A stretch of DNA of 64,000 nt from Amphibalanus amphitrite (Eukaryota; Arthropoda; Thecostraca; Balanomorpha; Balanidae), in the NCBI RefSeq assembly GCF_019059575.1, contig NW_024881990.1, positions 62,001 to 126,000 on the forward strand. Reading direction: 5' to 3'. Below the pieces are notes generated by a model, which saw only the letters and a program-made list of their open reading frames with translations, ran no database searches and had not been told where the DNA came from. Shown here piece after piece: positions 14,913 through 25,962 of the stretch. The stretch's first letter is position 1, and the number at the start of each line of letters is the position of its first letter. A program made the translations under genes and the position numbers.

Positions 14913-14917
14913 TCTCT
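14809..14917 (+). repeat. (TC)n microsatellite, about 109 bp
   Basis: Near-pure TC dinucleotide with a CCC interruption near each end. A Ser/Leu repeat open frame across it is a by-product of the repeat. Downstream to about 15,040 the strand stays pyrimidine-rich. Confidence 0.95.
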
Positions 14918-17900
14918 TTGTCTCCCGTGCTCCATTTTCCCACTATCCCTAACCCCCCATATTCCCTCTCCTACTCCCCGCTCTGCTCCCTTTCACTCTA
15001 CCCGCTCTGCCCTACCTCCGTCTCTGACTCCCGCTCCCTCGTCGTGCCACCACAGTGACCTTGACAAGTGTGAGTCACACGGCCCGCCACTGCAGCTGCC
15101 ACACTCTCCCTCCCTCTGTCCCGCGCTCCATGTGTGTCTGGCCCGTACTCTCTCCCGCTGAACTCAGCCCTCTCTCCCGCGCTCGGTATTTCCATCACTC
15201 TCCCCTCACCTCTAACAGAAATACTTTTAATTCTCAATCACTATCCGGTGCTTTCCAGCTGATATTATGTCAAGTAGTGATTTGTGCCTTCTCAATGGTG
15301 GATATGCTGTGCTTACTATTCAAGACGTTCTATCTCTATCCGCCCTACTACATAGCTATATTTGCTATTGCATCAAATTGCAATTACATACCTTTTTAGA
15401 ATGTATGTAAATTTTTAGAAAGCATTAACCTATTCTTCTGACCAAAACATGTTTTCAGTTTTCGTCTGTTGGCGCTATGCTATGTGTGACCGCTTTGAAC
15501 GTGCTTCTTGGTTTCTTCTTTCGAACCGTATCAGAGCGCGTGTCCGTTTTTCCATTCCGCCAGTAGGTTATGAGTGGACTCCACTGCTCCTGCTGCTCAC
15601 ATCTTTTCAACCTTTTCGTCTTGTTCAAACCCGCTATCTCCCTCACTCGCGTCATCCTGTCCTGGCTCTCATTGACTTCAAGGATGCTCCGTGTAAAATG
15701 CCGTTGAAGACATGGCCTCTTGGTAAGACGGACCCCGGATCTGCCTCGCCCTTCCCTCTCCCGCTGAGTCTCCTTCTCTTGTTCCGTCTCTGATATTCCA
15801 TCTCTGACGTCAGCCGGCCTGACTTCCCGTTGCAGGGGGCGGCCGACGCGACGCCCTTGACCGGGCCGGGGCGCGGCTCGGGCCACTTCCGTGTGTCACG
15901 CCGGAACTGCCGGGCCCGACGGCACGCCCGCCCCGCCCTGCGCCGGTCGTCCGGGGTCGGGGTCGCGACACGCCCAGCCGACGACTTCCTCGGTAGTTGG
16001 GAATGACTACCAGAAATGAGTACGGGCACTCCCAAGTTCAATGTCGCTTTGAGGCGTGTAGCTAGGAACGGTTGCTGGGTGACCTGCTCGCCGGCGGTGG
16101 ACGGTCGTCCGGTTTGTCTTTGCTCTCTGAGAGTTTTCCTGGGCCAAACTTTTCTTCTGCTCGCCCATTGAGCGTCGTTTCCGGTGCTCCGTAGTTTACC
16201 TGTACTGCGCCGTCAGCCGTCGCCTGGGCTCGCACGCCATAGGGCGGACCATGAGGGCCACGCCGGCCGCGTGGGCGGTGTGAATCACCACTGCACCACG
16301 GCTCTGGTGCTGCTGGTGGCGCTGCGGGCCGCCCCCGGCCGTCTGCCGGCGTCGGGCTCCACCTGCCTCCGCGAATGGCCCGTCGAGCATGGCCAGGAGC
16401 CGGCGCCACCTTTGTGCCCGGCATTTCCGCAGTGTGGGCGCCGCGGGCCAGCCAGCCGGCCGGCGGGCGGCACCTGCCCCCCTCCCCCCCCCCCCGTCCA
16501 GCGTGCCTATACCTACCTCAGCCGGGGCTGTGTCCGGGTGTAGGACTGGCGGACCGGACCCGCCGACTGCTGTAGACACCTGCGTCGGGCGTCCACCAGT
16601 CCGAATGCCGACTGAGCGAGTGGTGGATACAGCTATCCGTGTGACATATTTAGGTCATCTTTGGCTGTATCTGTAAAGGCTGATTGATTGACTTGTTTCA
16701 ATACGCGTTGCACACTAATGGTGGTATTGAACTCCGTACCATCGCTGATTGAAACCTAAATCTGACATGGCTTATGGTCGACCAGGCACAGTGTACAGTC
16801 GTGTATTGTCGCACTGCCCAATGCCTTCGCTCGATAATCCTCCAGTGAGACACGTGTAGGCGGGCATTATGTCGACGGGAGCATTATTCAACGGCGGGGA
16901 TTTTCAAACACGCTACCCTTTGGCTCCTCGGAATCATTTATCGTTGACACGTGACTGCAGACGTTGTAGAATTGTCGCTATTTCGCTGTGACTCCTGTCC
17001 TTTCCTGTTTGATTTACCTCTTCCCTGTATTTTCTTCTTCCTTTTCTCTGTCCTGTGACAAGCGGTGATGTACCGAACAATAACCGTACTAACTTTTCCA
17101 TGATTGAAGTGAGCTTCAGCGCTATTTCCGAAAACGGACGAATTAACACAGGTGAGCTGTGTGTTCTGCACTCAGTTTACCATTTTTCACATGGATGCCG
17201 CAGTGTTGATCGTTCCCTTCCTTCCTGTGGTGGCACCTTCCCACAATGAGTTGTTTGCAGTCTGAACTTGTGGTCGCCAATGGACGCTAACTCAACTGCC
17301 CATGGGTAACATTGACCAAACTGCAGCGCTCTGTGGTGATCGCTGACGTCCGCTTGACGTTATGTGGCGTCACTAAGACTTTATGTATTGTTCTGAGATG
17401 TTCCCTAGGCGTTCTGCAGTAACGCCACTGCCCCCTGCAGACCGCTGTACGACTCCTGGACGATCGTGCAGTGAGTGTGACTGTGAATGGTTGCCGGTCC
17501 CGCCGGCGTGTCGGCGGCGCTTCCATTGGAGGCTATCGGTGCCGATCGGCCGCCGCTCAGCTGGCCTGGCGGGCCGCTCTCTCACGAACTCACCCCGCCC
17601 GTCACTACCACCGGCCAGTCCATTCACCGGCTGGTGATCGGTCCGCCCCGTGCCGTGGTGTAAGGGCAGAGTCCGCGCCGGTCTGAGATCTGAACGGTGC
17701 TCATTTGCAAGTCAGAATGACCACGTTCGCTTTCGTTGGAGGTTCTGTATGATTGGGTGGTACTGAGTAGAATGCTGTCTCTCCAGGGAGGCTGGTGTTG
17801 TTAGACCAACCGCCTCGGCCTGTTCAAGTGTTCAGTGAATGACCACACTCTGGTGGTGTTGAGACGGCGTAACCTAATGGTCTGAGCCACACTCCGCTCT

Positions 17901-20900
17901 GCTTAGGTGTTTAGCACAGTGACCGAGATGCCAGCGGCTGTCGGATGGACCTGTCTGCGCCTCTGCTCTCAGCGCCAGCACTCCCCAATGTGGAGCACCC
18001 CTCCCCCAATGGACAGGGGACATGACTTCCGTCTGACCCAGCCGACAGTTGTTGCACGCCGTAGTCCACACCCACACGCCAACTGAAGCTGCAAACTTTC
18101 TATAGCAGCGTCCAGTGCAAAAATGTTGTCGGCAAGTTGCACTGAACTCGGCACGTCCCGACGAGTTCGCAGAAATTTTCGCTCGAGTTTCCCCAAAGCG
18201 GGCTTTCTCATCACAGTTTGAAACCACCATATAAGTATCTGGAAGCGATTGATATAATCTGAGCTTGCAAAGACTACAGCAACACAGTCCTTTCCACGTG
18301 TAATCCAGATAAAAAGAGAAATCCTAATCCAATCGTGAGGTGGAAAGTGGGCTAAACCGGTTGCCAACAGCGCGACCTATTATCTCATTGATTTCCTTTG
18401 TAATAGTTTTGATAAATTGTTTGATAAATTGTTACGAGATTTGACGGAAAATATTGTCGACGGCTTGCTTCTCTGATAATGTGTCTCGTTTTCTACCGTC
18501 GTCTCGGCTGTTATGTGATGCACCGGTTTGCAATGCATTGCTCTGGTGGTGCACCATTCTTTAGCTGTATTACATGCGAATTTTCTAGTGGGTGGTCCAA
18601 CCACTTAAAGTTATAAGTTCTGATCGGAGCGGTAATGGACATTGGAGTCAGGAGCAGATGGGATTCGGAATTGATGGCAGGACCAGCAGTTAATGGGATG
18701 AGGGTATACGGGAGAATGAGCACCTATCAGATCGCAATTTGTCCGTGGGTAAGGGGTTTGTGTTCCTATCGTGCGTGCGGATGGAGTTTCTCCAGATAGT
18801 CCTACTGAACGCAGGGCGAATCGGAGATGGACCTGGTGATAGGGAGTGTGCCTTGAGACCACAGGAACATGACTAGGACGAGTCGAACCCATTGGTCGGA
18901 CACCCTGGGGTCTGAGGCCGCTGGGACTGTGTGGGGTTGGGATCCGTTGGGACTGGGTCGTGACGCCCAGGGGCCGCCTGGGACTAGGTCAGGTCCGTTG
19001 GGGGACTCTGTCGGGGTGGCGGACCATCGCCACCGCTGCACTCTGGCCCAACCGTCCCGTCCCGTCCCACCGCGCCGCCGCCGCTGCCCGTCGCGGGTGC
19101 GTTGCGACACGACCGTGGCGAAATGAGCGGTCCGATCGGCCCGCACCAGACCTGGGATTGAGGACACTGGCAGGGCCGGCCGCTGAGGATGGCCTGACAC
19201 CGCCATTGCGTAAATCGAGGATAAACAAATACGGCGCCCCTAATGGAATGATCATCGCCTATCGGAGGTGGGCCAAATTTATAACAGAGGACCGGTTCGG
19301 CTTACCCGGCTGTATGTAATCACAGCTGCAAATGGAGAGGTTTCTGGTGCAGTGAGTTTCGTAACGCAGCTCTGCTATTGCGTGGCCGTCATTGCAGAGT
19401 AGGCCATGTGAGTACACACATACCTGTTCCATTTTACAACTGCAGAAACCGCTGTGTCACTGTCTGCCACTAAGGTGTGCCTTGCACGCGGGCTGAGGGC
19501 GAGACGTCAGCGGCCCACGGAGCTTCCATAATGCACGGCCGCTGCATCGAACAAGTTTGAGCGCCGCGCCGGCCTGTCGTGAGAACAAAATGTTAATGAG
19601 CGTGACTTTGTATACTGGCGTTGAATAATCCAACCTTCCTTCCTGGATGGAGGTTTCCTTGTTCTGGGTTCATGCTGTGGAGGTTATTTGGTTCGAAGAA
19701 TATGGAGCTGCTAAGACCTAGTGCCTACTGCCAATTGCTAGTCCTAGTGCTGCTGACTGGTTACCGTGGTCAGGGAATGGAGACGAACACTGCTGAATGG
19801 ATAAAGTCGGTGCAGATAATAGTCATACCAACTTCATGACGGTGTCCCGAGCTGCGTCCTTTCGTTCTACCATCACTGCTGGGCCTATCGGACGGAACGT
19901 CCCATAACTTGGTCTTAATTTCACTGCACATTGGTCTTTGTCGCTTCACCAGCTGGTCATCGCTTTATCAACCAGCCTTCACTGAATCAGGAGATGGGGA
20001 GCATAGAGTGGCTCCTTGGTTACCTAATCTGGGCCGAGCGTTGACGCGACCTGACCTGACCTGACCTGACTCGAGCCGTATTGCAAGACCGAGCCTGCCG
20101 AACTGCCGATTATTTCAGCAGTGGATGGCATATTCCCGAGCGTGAAGGACTGGTGACCATTTAATGGAAGCCTTTTCGGCCTGCCGCCTGTACCTGTACA
20201 TAGACAACGGTCAGGTGGACATGCCTTCTTGATCAGTGCTGGCCAAACAGGGGTGGACACGCGGCAGTTGAAAGACTGCTGCATAATACCACATTGTCCA
20301 CAGACCGCCAGATGACTGGAATCATAGTCCATATTGCTTATCACGCAATTTAGCGTGTCTGCTGTGGGTGTGAAGACAAACTGGACAGACCACGTCGCTG
20401 AACGTGCTTGATAAACGACAGTTTGTCATGGCAGTCATGTGGTGACTTTTGCGAGGGGGAGCGCCATTCTGTGGTAACACTTGTGTATCGAGTCCAACAT
20501 CTCCCACCTACGTAGGTAGGTGGGAGATGTTGTTGATGACATGATCCCACAGCTTTATTCCGCGTTGACTAAGCACCATTTTCATCTGATTTTCATGAAC
20601 GTTTTGTGGCTTCAAGCCCCAGAAACACCAACACATGTGACGGGTACCTATGCCAAGACCACTCTGCTAAGATGCCTTGACATCAAAGGTATCCCGGTAA
20701 AAACCCTAATATTCGCCGTGAACGACAGCTCCGCGACGCTGACGGATTGCCAATCAGTGTTTTACGGCAGCCATCGGTCGAGGCCGTGGGGATCCGCGTT
20801 TACAGTTTCTTCGGCAGGTTTGGTAAGTGAGCTGCCGTGTTCTGCTGACTGTTGATGAAGCTTCCTCTCAGTCTCGAAGAACGTTGCCAGTTTCTCAAAC

Positions 20901-21063
20901 TCGAGCCATTTGCGACCTTTGGCCTGAGCTGTGTTCTTCGGCCGTGGTTTCCTAAAACATCCGGGTTAAAAAACGGATCCGACGCAGATGGATTCAGGTC
21001 GCTGACAACACCGCGACATAAATAATAACATGACTGCCGTCGGCACTGGTTCGGAACCGCCCC
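14918..21063. other. Upstream non-coding region C
   Basis: No gene recognised. It contains one exact TGACCTTGA (15,056-15,064), a CRE (15,805-15,812), a CpG-rich patch (about 15,830-16,580), a four-fold CTGAC direct repeat (about 20,047-20,070) and a perfect 17-bp hairpin (20,495-20,532). Confidence 0.6.
20495..20532. repeat. Perfect short inverted repeat (17-bp stem, 4-nt loop)
   Basis: The arm at 20,495-20,511 is matched exactly by its reverse complement at 20,516-20,532 around GTAG. Flanks do not extend the pairing. It may be a transposon scar or a cruciform-forming site. It is too short for a microRNA precursor. Confidence 0.85.
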
Positions 21064-21064
21064 T

Positions 21065-21115
<51 letters not shown>

Positions 21116-21117
21116 CC
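21064..21117 (+). repeat. Poly-C followed by (CT)n microsatellite
   Basis: A run of C (about 21,065-21,075) continues as CT dinucleotides to about 21,117, ending 30 bp before a hAT-type element. Confidence 0.9.
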
Positions 21118-21146
21118 TTTTGCGACCTGACGCCCGCCGCCATGAC

Positions 21147-21398
21147 CAGAACTGCGGAGTCGGAGTCGGAGTCGGAGTCGGTCGGAGTCGACAGTTGTGA
21201 CCGGAGTCGGAGTCGGAGTCACCGAAAATCTGTCGACTCCGCGGCCCTGCCAGGTGTGCGGAGTCGGATTCGGGAGTTGGAGTGGATCGGAGTCGACATT
21301 TCTGCTCGGAGTCGGAGTCGGAGTCGGAGTTGGTTTTTGAAAGCCGGAGTCGGAGTCGGAGTCGGAGTCGCCGTAAATCCATCGACTCCGCAGCCCTG
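21147..21398. mobile_element. Non-autonomous hAT-type element with GGAGTC hexamer body
   Basis: It is flanked by identical 8-bp direct repeats GCCATGAC (21,139-21,146 and 21,399-21,406), the size made by hAT transposases. The left end starts CAGAACTGCGGAGTCGG. The right end, read inward on the other strand, starts CAGGGCTGCGGAGTCG. The interior is mostly tandem GGAGTC units, broken by short spacers such as one containing TCGACATTTCTGC. There is no transposase frame. The termini resemble those of the 25.8-28.2 kb element, so the two are probably related families. Confidence 0.88.
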
Positions 21399-21406
21399 GC
21401 CATGAC

Positions 21407-22358
21407 CCACCAGAAGCTGAACTACATGGAACTGCAAAATGTCACCACTTATAGGGGCGTTCAACCCGTCCCTCCGTGCACCTGCCTAATTTTCTGGGCA
21501 CGTGCCTGTCGTCCCCATGGCGCGTGCCCGAATCCGTTATGGGCCTCGTGTCCCATCCCGTCCCCGTCACGGCCTCATCCCCTCCGCACGTGTCTCCTGT
21601 CCCGCCGCACGTGCGGCCCGTGCCGGGCGGCTGTGAGCGGCGCCCCGGGCCGTGCCGCGCCCCCTCGCCGTCCATGGCGTCGGCACATTGTTCCGTCTCG
21701 TTATCCAATTGAGCGGCCGAGTGGTGTACCAATTCCGCGTGATTAACTGTGGTGTTTGGTGGCGGCGCCGTCGGCGGAGCCGGGGGCCGGCTGGGGATCG
21801 CTGCACCGTCTCGGCCGCCGGCCCTGTGCGTGTGCGTGTCGTCCTGTTGTGATCGCACGGGTGGCGTTGACCGGTCGGTGAAAGTCGCCTCAGCGCCCGG
21901 CCGAACACTTTCGTATTTATTTTGGTCGTGCGGCAGGACGATGCCCGGGAACGCCGGCCCGTTCTCCGGCTATAAATACACACTCGTCTCGGTGTGGTAC
22001 ACAGCCGGCGCACCTTTCTCTCGGTGGGACGGCGGGTCAGTGGCCGGGCTGTGACCCAGGTCACTGTCCCCCTCTCTACTCCCCGTCATGGTGGGAGGGA
22101 GGGTGCGGACGTGACCGGCTCAGGGGCCGGGCCGAACCGAGTCACGGTGGCATGAAAATAAACCTCGCGCTAGGATACATGCGTAATGCAATCGCTAAGA
22201 TAATTTGTTGTGCCAAACTTATTTTGTGAACATCAGAAAGTTTGGTTAGAATCTTAATTTTTAGGTTACGATTGTATTCTTATGCTTGTGAGGAGTAAAA
22301 GTACGGCGCTATTAGGTGAATTGGTATACTACGCAGTTTTAATTTCACGTTGCCAATG
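21407..22358. other. Non-coding GC-rich stretch
   Basis: No gene recognised. CpG-rich to about 22,150, then AT-richer sequence entering the dispersed repeat that follows. Confidence 0.5.
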
Positions 22359-23285
22359 TTAATGAGCACATGAATGTGTGTATTTAACCAGTAAAACGCC
22401 TTTTGGGCGAAGAACGAGCGAGCGAGATAGTGAGCCCTGCACGTGCGGAAGGGCGAGAGGGTGCTTCCAACGGGCTTGCGCAAAGCACCCTTCTAACCGG
22501 TCGCTAGCGGTGTGCCAAATTTGAACGCAATCGGCCCAGCCGTTCCTGAGATCTGGAAGCGGCATTCTGCACGTGCGCACGTGCAAACGGGGTCCAAAAT
22601 GACTTTTGCCCGGCACCCTACTAACTGGTCCCCAACCGTGTACCAAATTTGAGCGCAATCGGCCCAGCCGTTCTCGAGATCTGGAAACGCCCCCTGCACG
22701 TGCGCACGTGCAGTAGCACCCTAACCGCAACACATGGGAATGCATTGCCTGGTGGGTGCCTACCTGTATGCCAAGTTTCAGCGAAATCGCCCCAGTAATT
22801 ACCGAGTTACTGAAATGGGAACAAATTTGGCACCTCTTATTGTTGTATTTTGCACGTGCACTGAGGGTGACCCACATGCATCGAGACTATCCTATTTTGG
22901 GTAGAAGGGATGCTGCTACCCTACAAAAATTACCGCAATTCAATCGCCCAAGCGGCTGCTGAGATATGAGCCTCTCAAAATCACTACTTTTGCAAAACAG
23001 CTTGAACACCCTTGACTTTTCACGTGGCACGTGCCACGACGGTCACTGAGATGTATCAAAAGTAGTCAATTACGGGGTAGAAGGGATGGGGCTACCCAAC
23101 AAAAAAGACCGCAGGCCAATCGGTCCAGCGGTTGCTGAGATATAAGCCTCTCAAAAGCGTTACAGGCCGGGCCGGGCCGGGCCGGGCCGGGCCGGGCCGG
23201 GCCGGGCCGGGCCGGGCCGCTCATACTGATATTTTTCCGTTATATTGAAAAGACTCACTTCGCTCGCTGCGCTCGCTCGCTCGTA
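22359..23285. repeat. Dispersed repeat with five variants of an internal module
   Basis: A recurring phrase of about 45 bp, of the form CCAAATTTGANCGCAATCGG followed by CCCAGCCGTT and GAGATCTGG, appears near 22,511, 22,638, 22,768, 22,921 and 23,097 with decreasing similarity, spaced roughly 125-175 bp. CACGTGC words lie between copies. The block ends with a (GGGCC)n tract and runs of CGCT on one side and GAGC on the other (near 22,419 and 23,265). This looks like a mobile-element family known from its modules only. I could not find target-site duplications or a class. Confidence 0.45.
23165..23219 (+). repeat. (GGGCC)n minisatellite
   Basis: About 11 uninterrupted copies of GGCCG/GGGCC. G-runs on both strands may allow unusual secondary structure. 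Confidence 0.95.
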
Positions 23286-25800
23286 ATTATGTTTATTATA
23301 TAAGCGCTACGAAGGATTGACTGATCAGACGGTGGCCGTCCTGGAACTGCTCTGTTTATTGCCACGCTGAAAACGTAAACGGAACTCTGCATTTTAGGTC
23401 ACTGGAGCAGCTTGAGAGGCGCCAGTTCGGCACCGATTCAACAGCTGCATTAAAAAGGAACGTTTTTAAATGCGAGCAGCAAGTGTTAGTGATGCCACGC
23501 TAACATGCTTCACCGATCGTTTTGGCGTGCACTTCATGTAGATGGCTGCTGTTTTGAAACTGAAGTTAAGCCCTCGTTACACGAAAATAAATATCGCAAC
23601 AGTAGACAGGTGGCTCATGCATTCTATAGTGGCACGCGGTCAAGCCATGCCTTTCACCGTGGCTTTGCATAGCTGAGGCGATTTGGACTGATTTTTCCTG
23701 TCGATTATTTCGGCCAGTGCTTCGTGCTGGTAAGGCGGTCGTTGACTTCGGGCGACTACCTGCGCCTGACTATGGGCTCTCCTTCCACTGAATCCGCCAC
23801 CACTATTCTTGGACTCGGAACTCACCAAAATCTCCACATCCTCGATTCCCTGCCCACTTGCCTAAGTTCCCATTATGCTATCCGCTTTTTGCTCTCTGCT
23901 GTTCAACTTTCTGGTTTCTGCCATTCCCTTGTCGTTTCTGTTTTCTGCCCTGGTCCTGATCTTCATTGAACTTTTCGGCTTCCCTTCTCCGGTCTCTCCG
24001 CTTCTCCTTTCCTCAAATCCCACCCCAGTCTCGGCTGCGTGCCCCCGCTCCTCCCATTACTCTTGCTCCTTACCAGCAGTGTCCATACTGCTGGTTGTTC
24101 CGATGTACTGCCTCCTTCAGTTCGCATCACTATACCTTTAGGTGCACCTGGCGGACCTGCCGACCATCTCCGTTCACGATATCCTAGTCCGGACCGGCGG
24201 GGCATCCCCCTCCATGCATGGCAGTGGCTGGTCCGGCTTCATATCAGTCCGCCATCACGGCAGTCGTGCGGCAGCCTTCAGGCCGCCAAACATCGGCCGC
24301 TTGTGTGTGCTCATCGAGGCCTGGTGCATAACGGTGCATTGAATGTCTTTCATACACAGCTCGAGTGTGTTCTTTGTTTCACGCTGCTCGAAGTTACGAG
24401 TCGCTGATTCTTCGCGGCGCGCCGTGCACGTTATGTAGCATGGTATCTGCCGTTATTAAAATCGATTGATTTGCTGGGTGAATTGAGAAACCAGGAAGAG
24501 TGCCCCTGATAGGCTTGAGTGTTTCCCAGTCGGTTTTCGTATCTTGTTGAACGCTGGTTGCATACAACGTACGCGGCATGCTGCAAGCCGACAGGTGTTG
24601 TAAATGTTGCACCGTCAAATTGCATGGTTTTTGCAGCGAAGTGGTTAACGCTGATAAAGAAAATAACGGTGCTTTGTGCTGCAATTTTTTTGGTGATAGT
24701 TGCTGGTTCGTTTCTTGCTACTAGAAACTGTAGGTTTGGTTATGTTGAGATGCTGTCGAAACTCAACTAGGCAGCAAGAAAGGAGTTGTCAATCGTGATA
24801 GTTTTGCGTCACGGATTGTTTATCCCCTTGGCCACCCGACACCCGATGCTCAGAGATATTATGTTGCACACATCCGCTAATCATATAATCTGTCATCGCG
24901 ACATTGTTTCTCAAGAAAATTGCCAAGAGCTCGGTGCTTCTGCAACAGGTCAGTTGCAGCGCTGCCGCCCCGAGGTGGAGCTCCCGTCTTACGGAGGGTA
25001 GGCTGCTGAACGTTACCGGCGGGGCAGCTTACTGAACAACTCTGCTACTGAATTATTCTGCTGCATGTGGGTGCGGGGGTGTAGGATATCCTCCCATGAC
25101 CATCTTGTGTTTGATTTATCTTCTGGATGCATAGAAAATCTGATAAAGCGAAGTGAATAACGCTGATAAAGAAAATAAGTGGACCATCGGTTGCATTGCG
25201 ACCTCATTGCGTTGGTGACCATCGATGGTTTGAATTTGGTTAAACACTACTTTATCGAGTCAATTTCTCCCGGAACCCCTTTTGACTCCTTTTTTTGTAC
25301 CGAACATCTATTGATGCAGTAAAAATCGACGTTTAAAACATGTTCGCTCCAGCGATCAAATTGAATGGTTTCTCGTTCAAATAGACATGCAAGGGTTGAT
25401 CCCATACTATTGTGGAGTTTATGTATGTTTGACTAGCTGACTTCCACGCTTTGATTGTGACTGCAGTTGTTGTCACTCCTGAAGTTATCGCCTTTACGTC
25501 GTGGAACTGCATCCTCAGATGGTGACGTCACACCCACCGTGCTTACGGCACGTGCAGTCCGTCTCAATCGGTTAACGAATGCCGCGACGTTTTCACTGTC
25601 GCAACTACTACTATGTAGTTGCAAGGCATTGTCTGCAACAAACACGACTGTGCATACACTCGGGACCGGTTTACCAATGCCCATGTTTTATTCACCTCCC
25701 AAATACACAACTGTTATGGCCCGTTTTGGTGTGTTGCATAACTCTTGGTCAGAGGGACGCCCGGTGAGCATTTGCATCTGTCTCGTCCGTGTAGTAATTG
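23286..25800. other. Non-coding stretch with a duplicated 31-bp word
   Basis: No gene recognised. A 31-bp word containing AACGCTGATAAAGAAAATAA occurs at 24,636-24,666 and again, nearly identical, at 25,148-25,178. A CRE palindrome is at 25,523-25,530. Confidence 0.5.
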
Positions 25801-25838
25801 GTTAGACCCAGGGATGCGGAGCCGTGGAAATTTCAGAC

Positions 25839-25874
25839 GGCTCCGGCTCCGGCTCCGGCTCCGGAGAAAAAAAT

Positions 25875-25906
<32 letters not shown>

Positions 25907-25962
25907 AGTAAAATGGTCCGGCTCCGGCGGCTCCGGCTCCGGCGGCTCCGGCTCCGGCTCCT
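25839..25962 (+). repeat. Subterminal (GGCTCC)n array, left arm
   Basis: Three blocks of the hexamer, separated by short A-rich or TGGT-containing spacers. It is mirrored in the right arm at 28,089-28,208. Ser-Gly or Leu-Arg repeat frames here are artefacts. Subterminal repeats in hAT elements often bind transposase (family knowledge); that role here is inference. Confidence 0.9.

Noticed and set aside
14754..15161. A Ser/Leu-rich 135-residue frame.
   Set aside because: It is created by the (TC)n microsatellite.
22280..22877. Minus-strand frames with repeated 'GWADCAQIW'-type peptides, suggesting a repeat protein.
   Set aside because: The peptide repeats come from the recurring DNA phrase, the copies drift out of frame, and no start or domain is evident.
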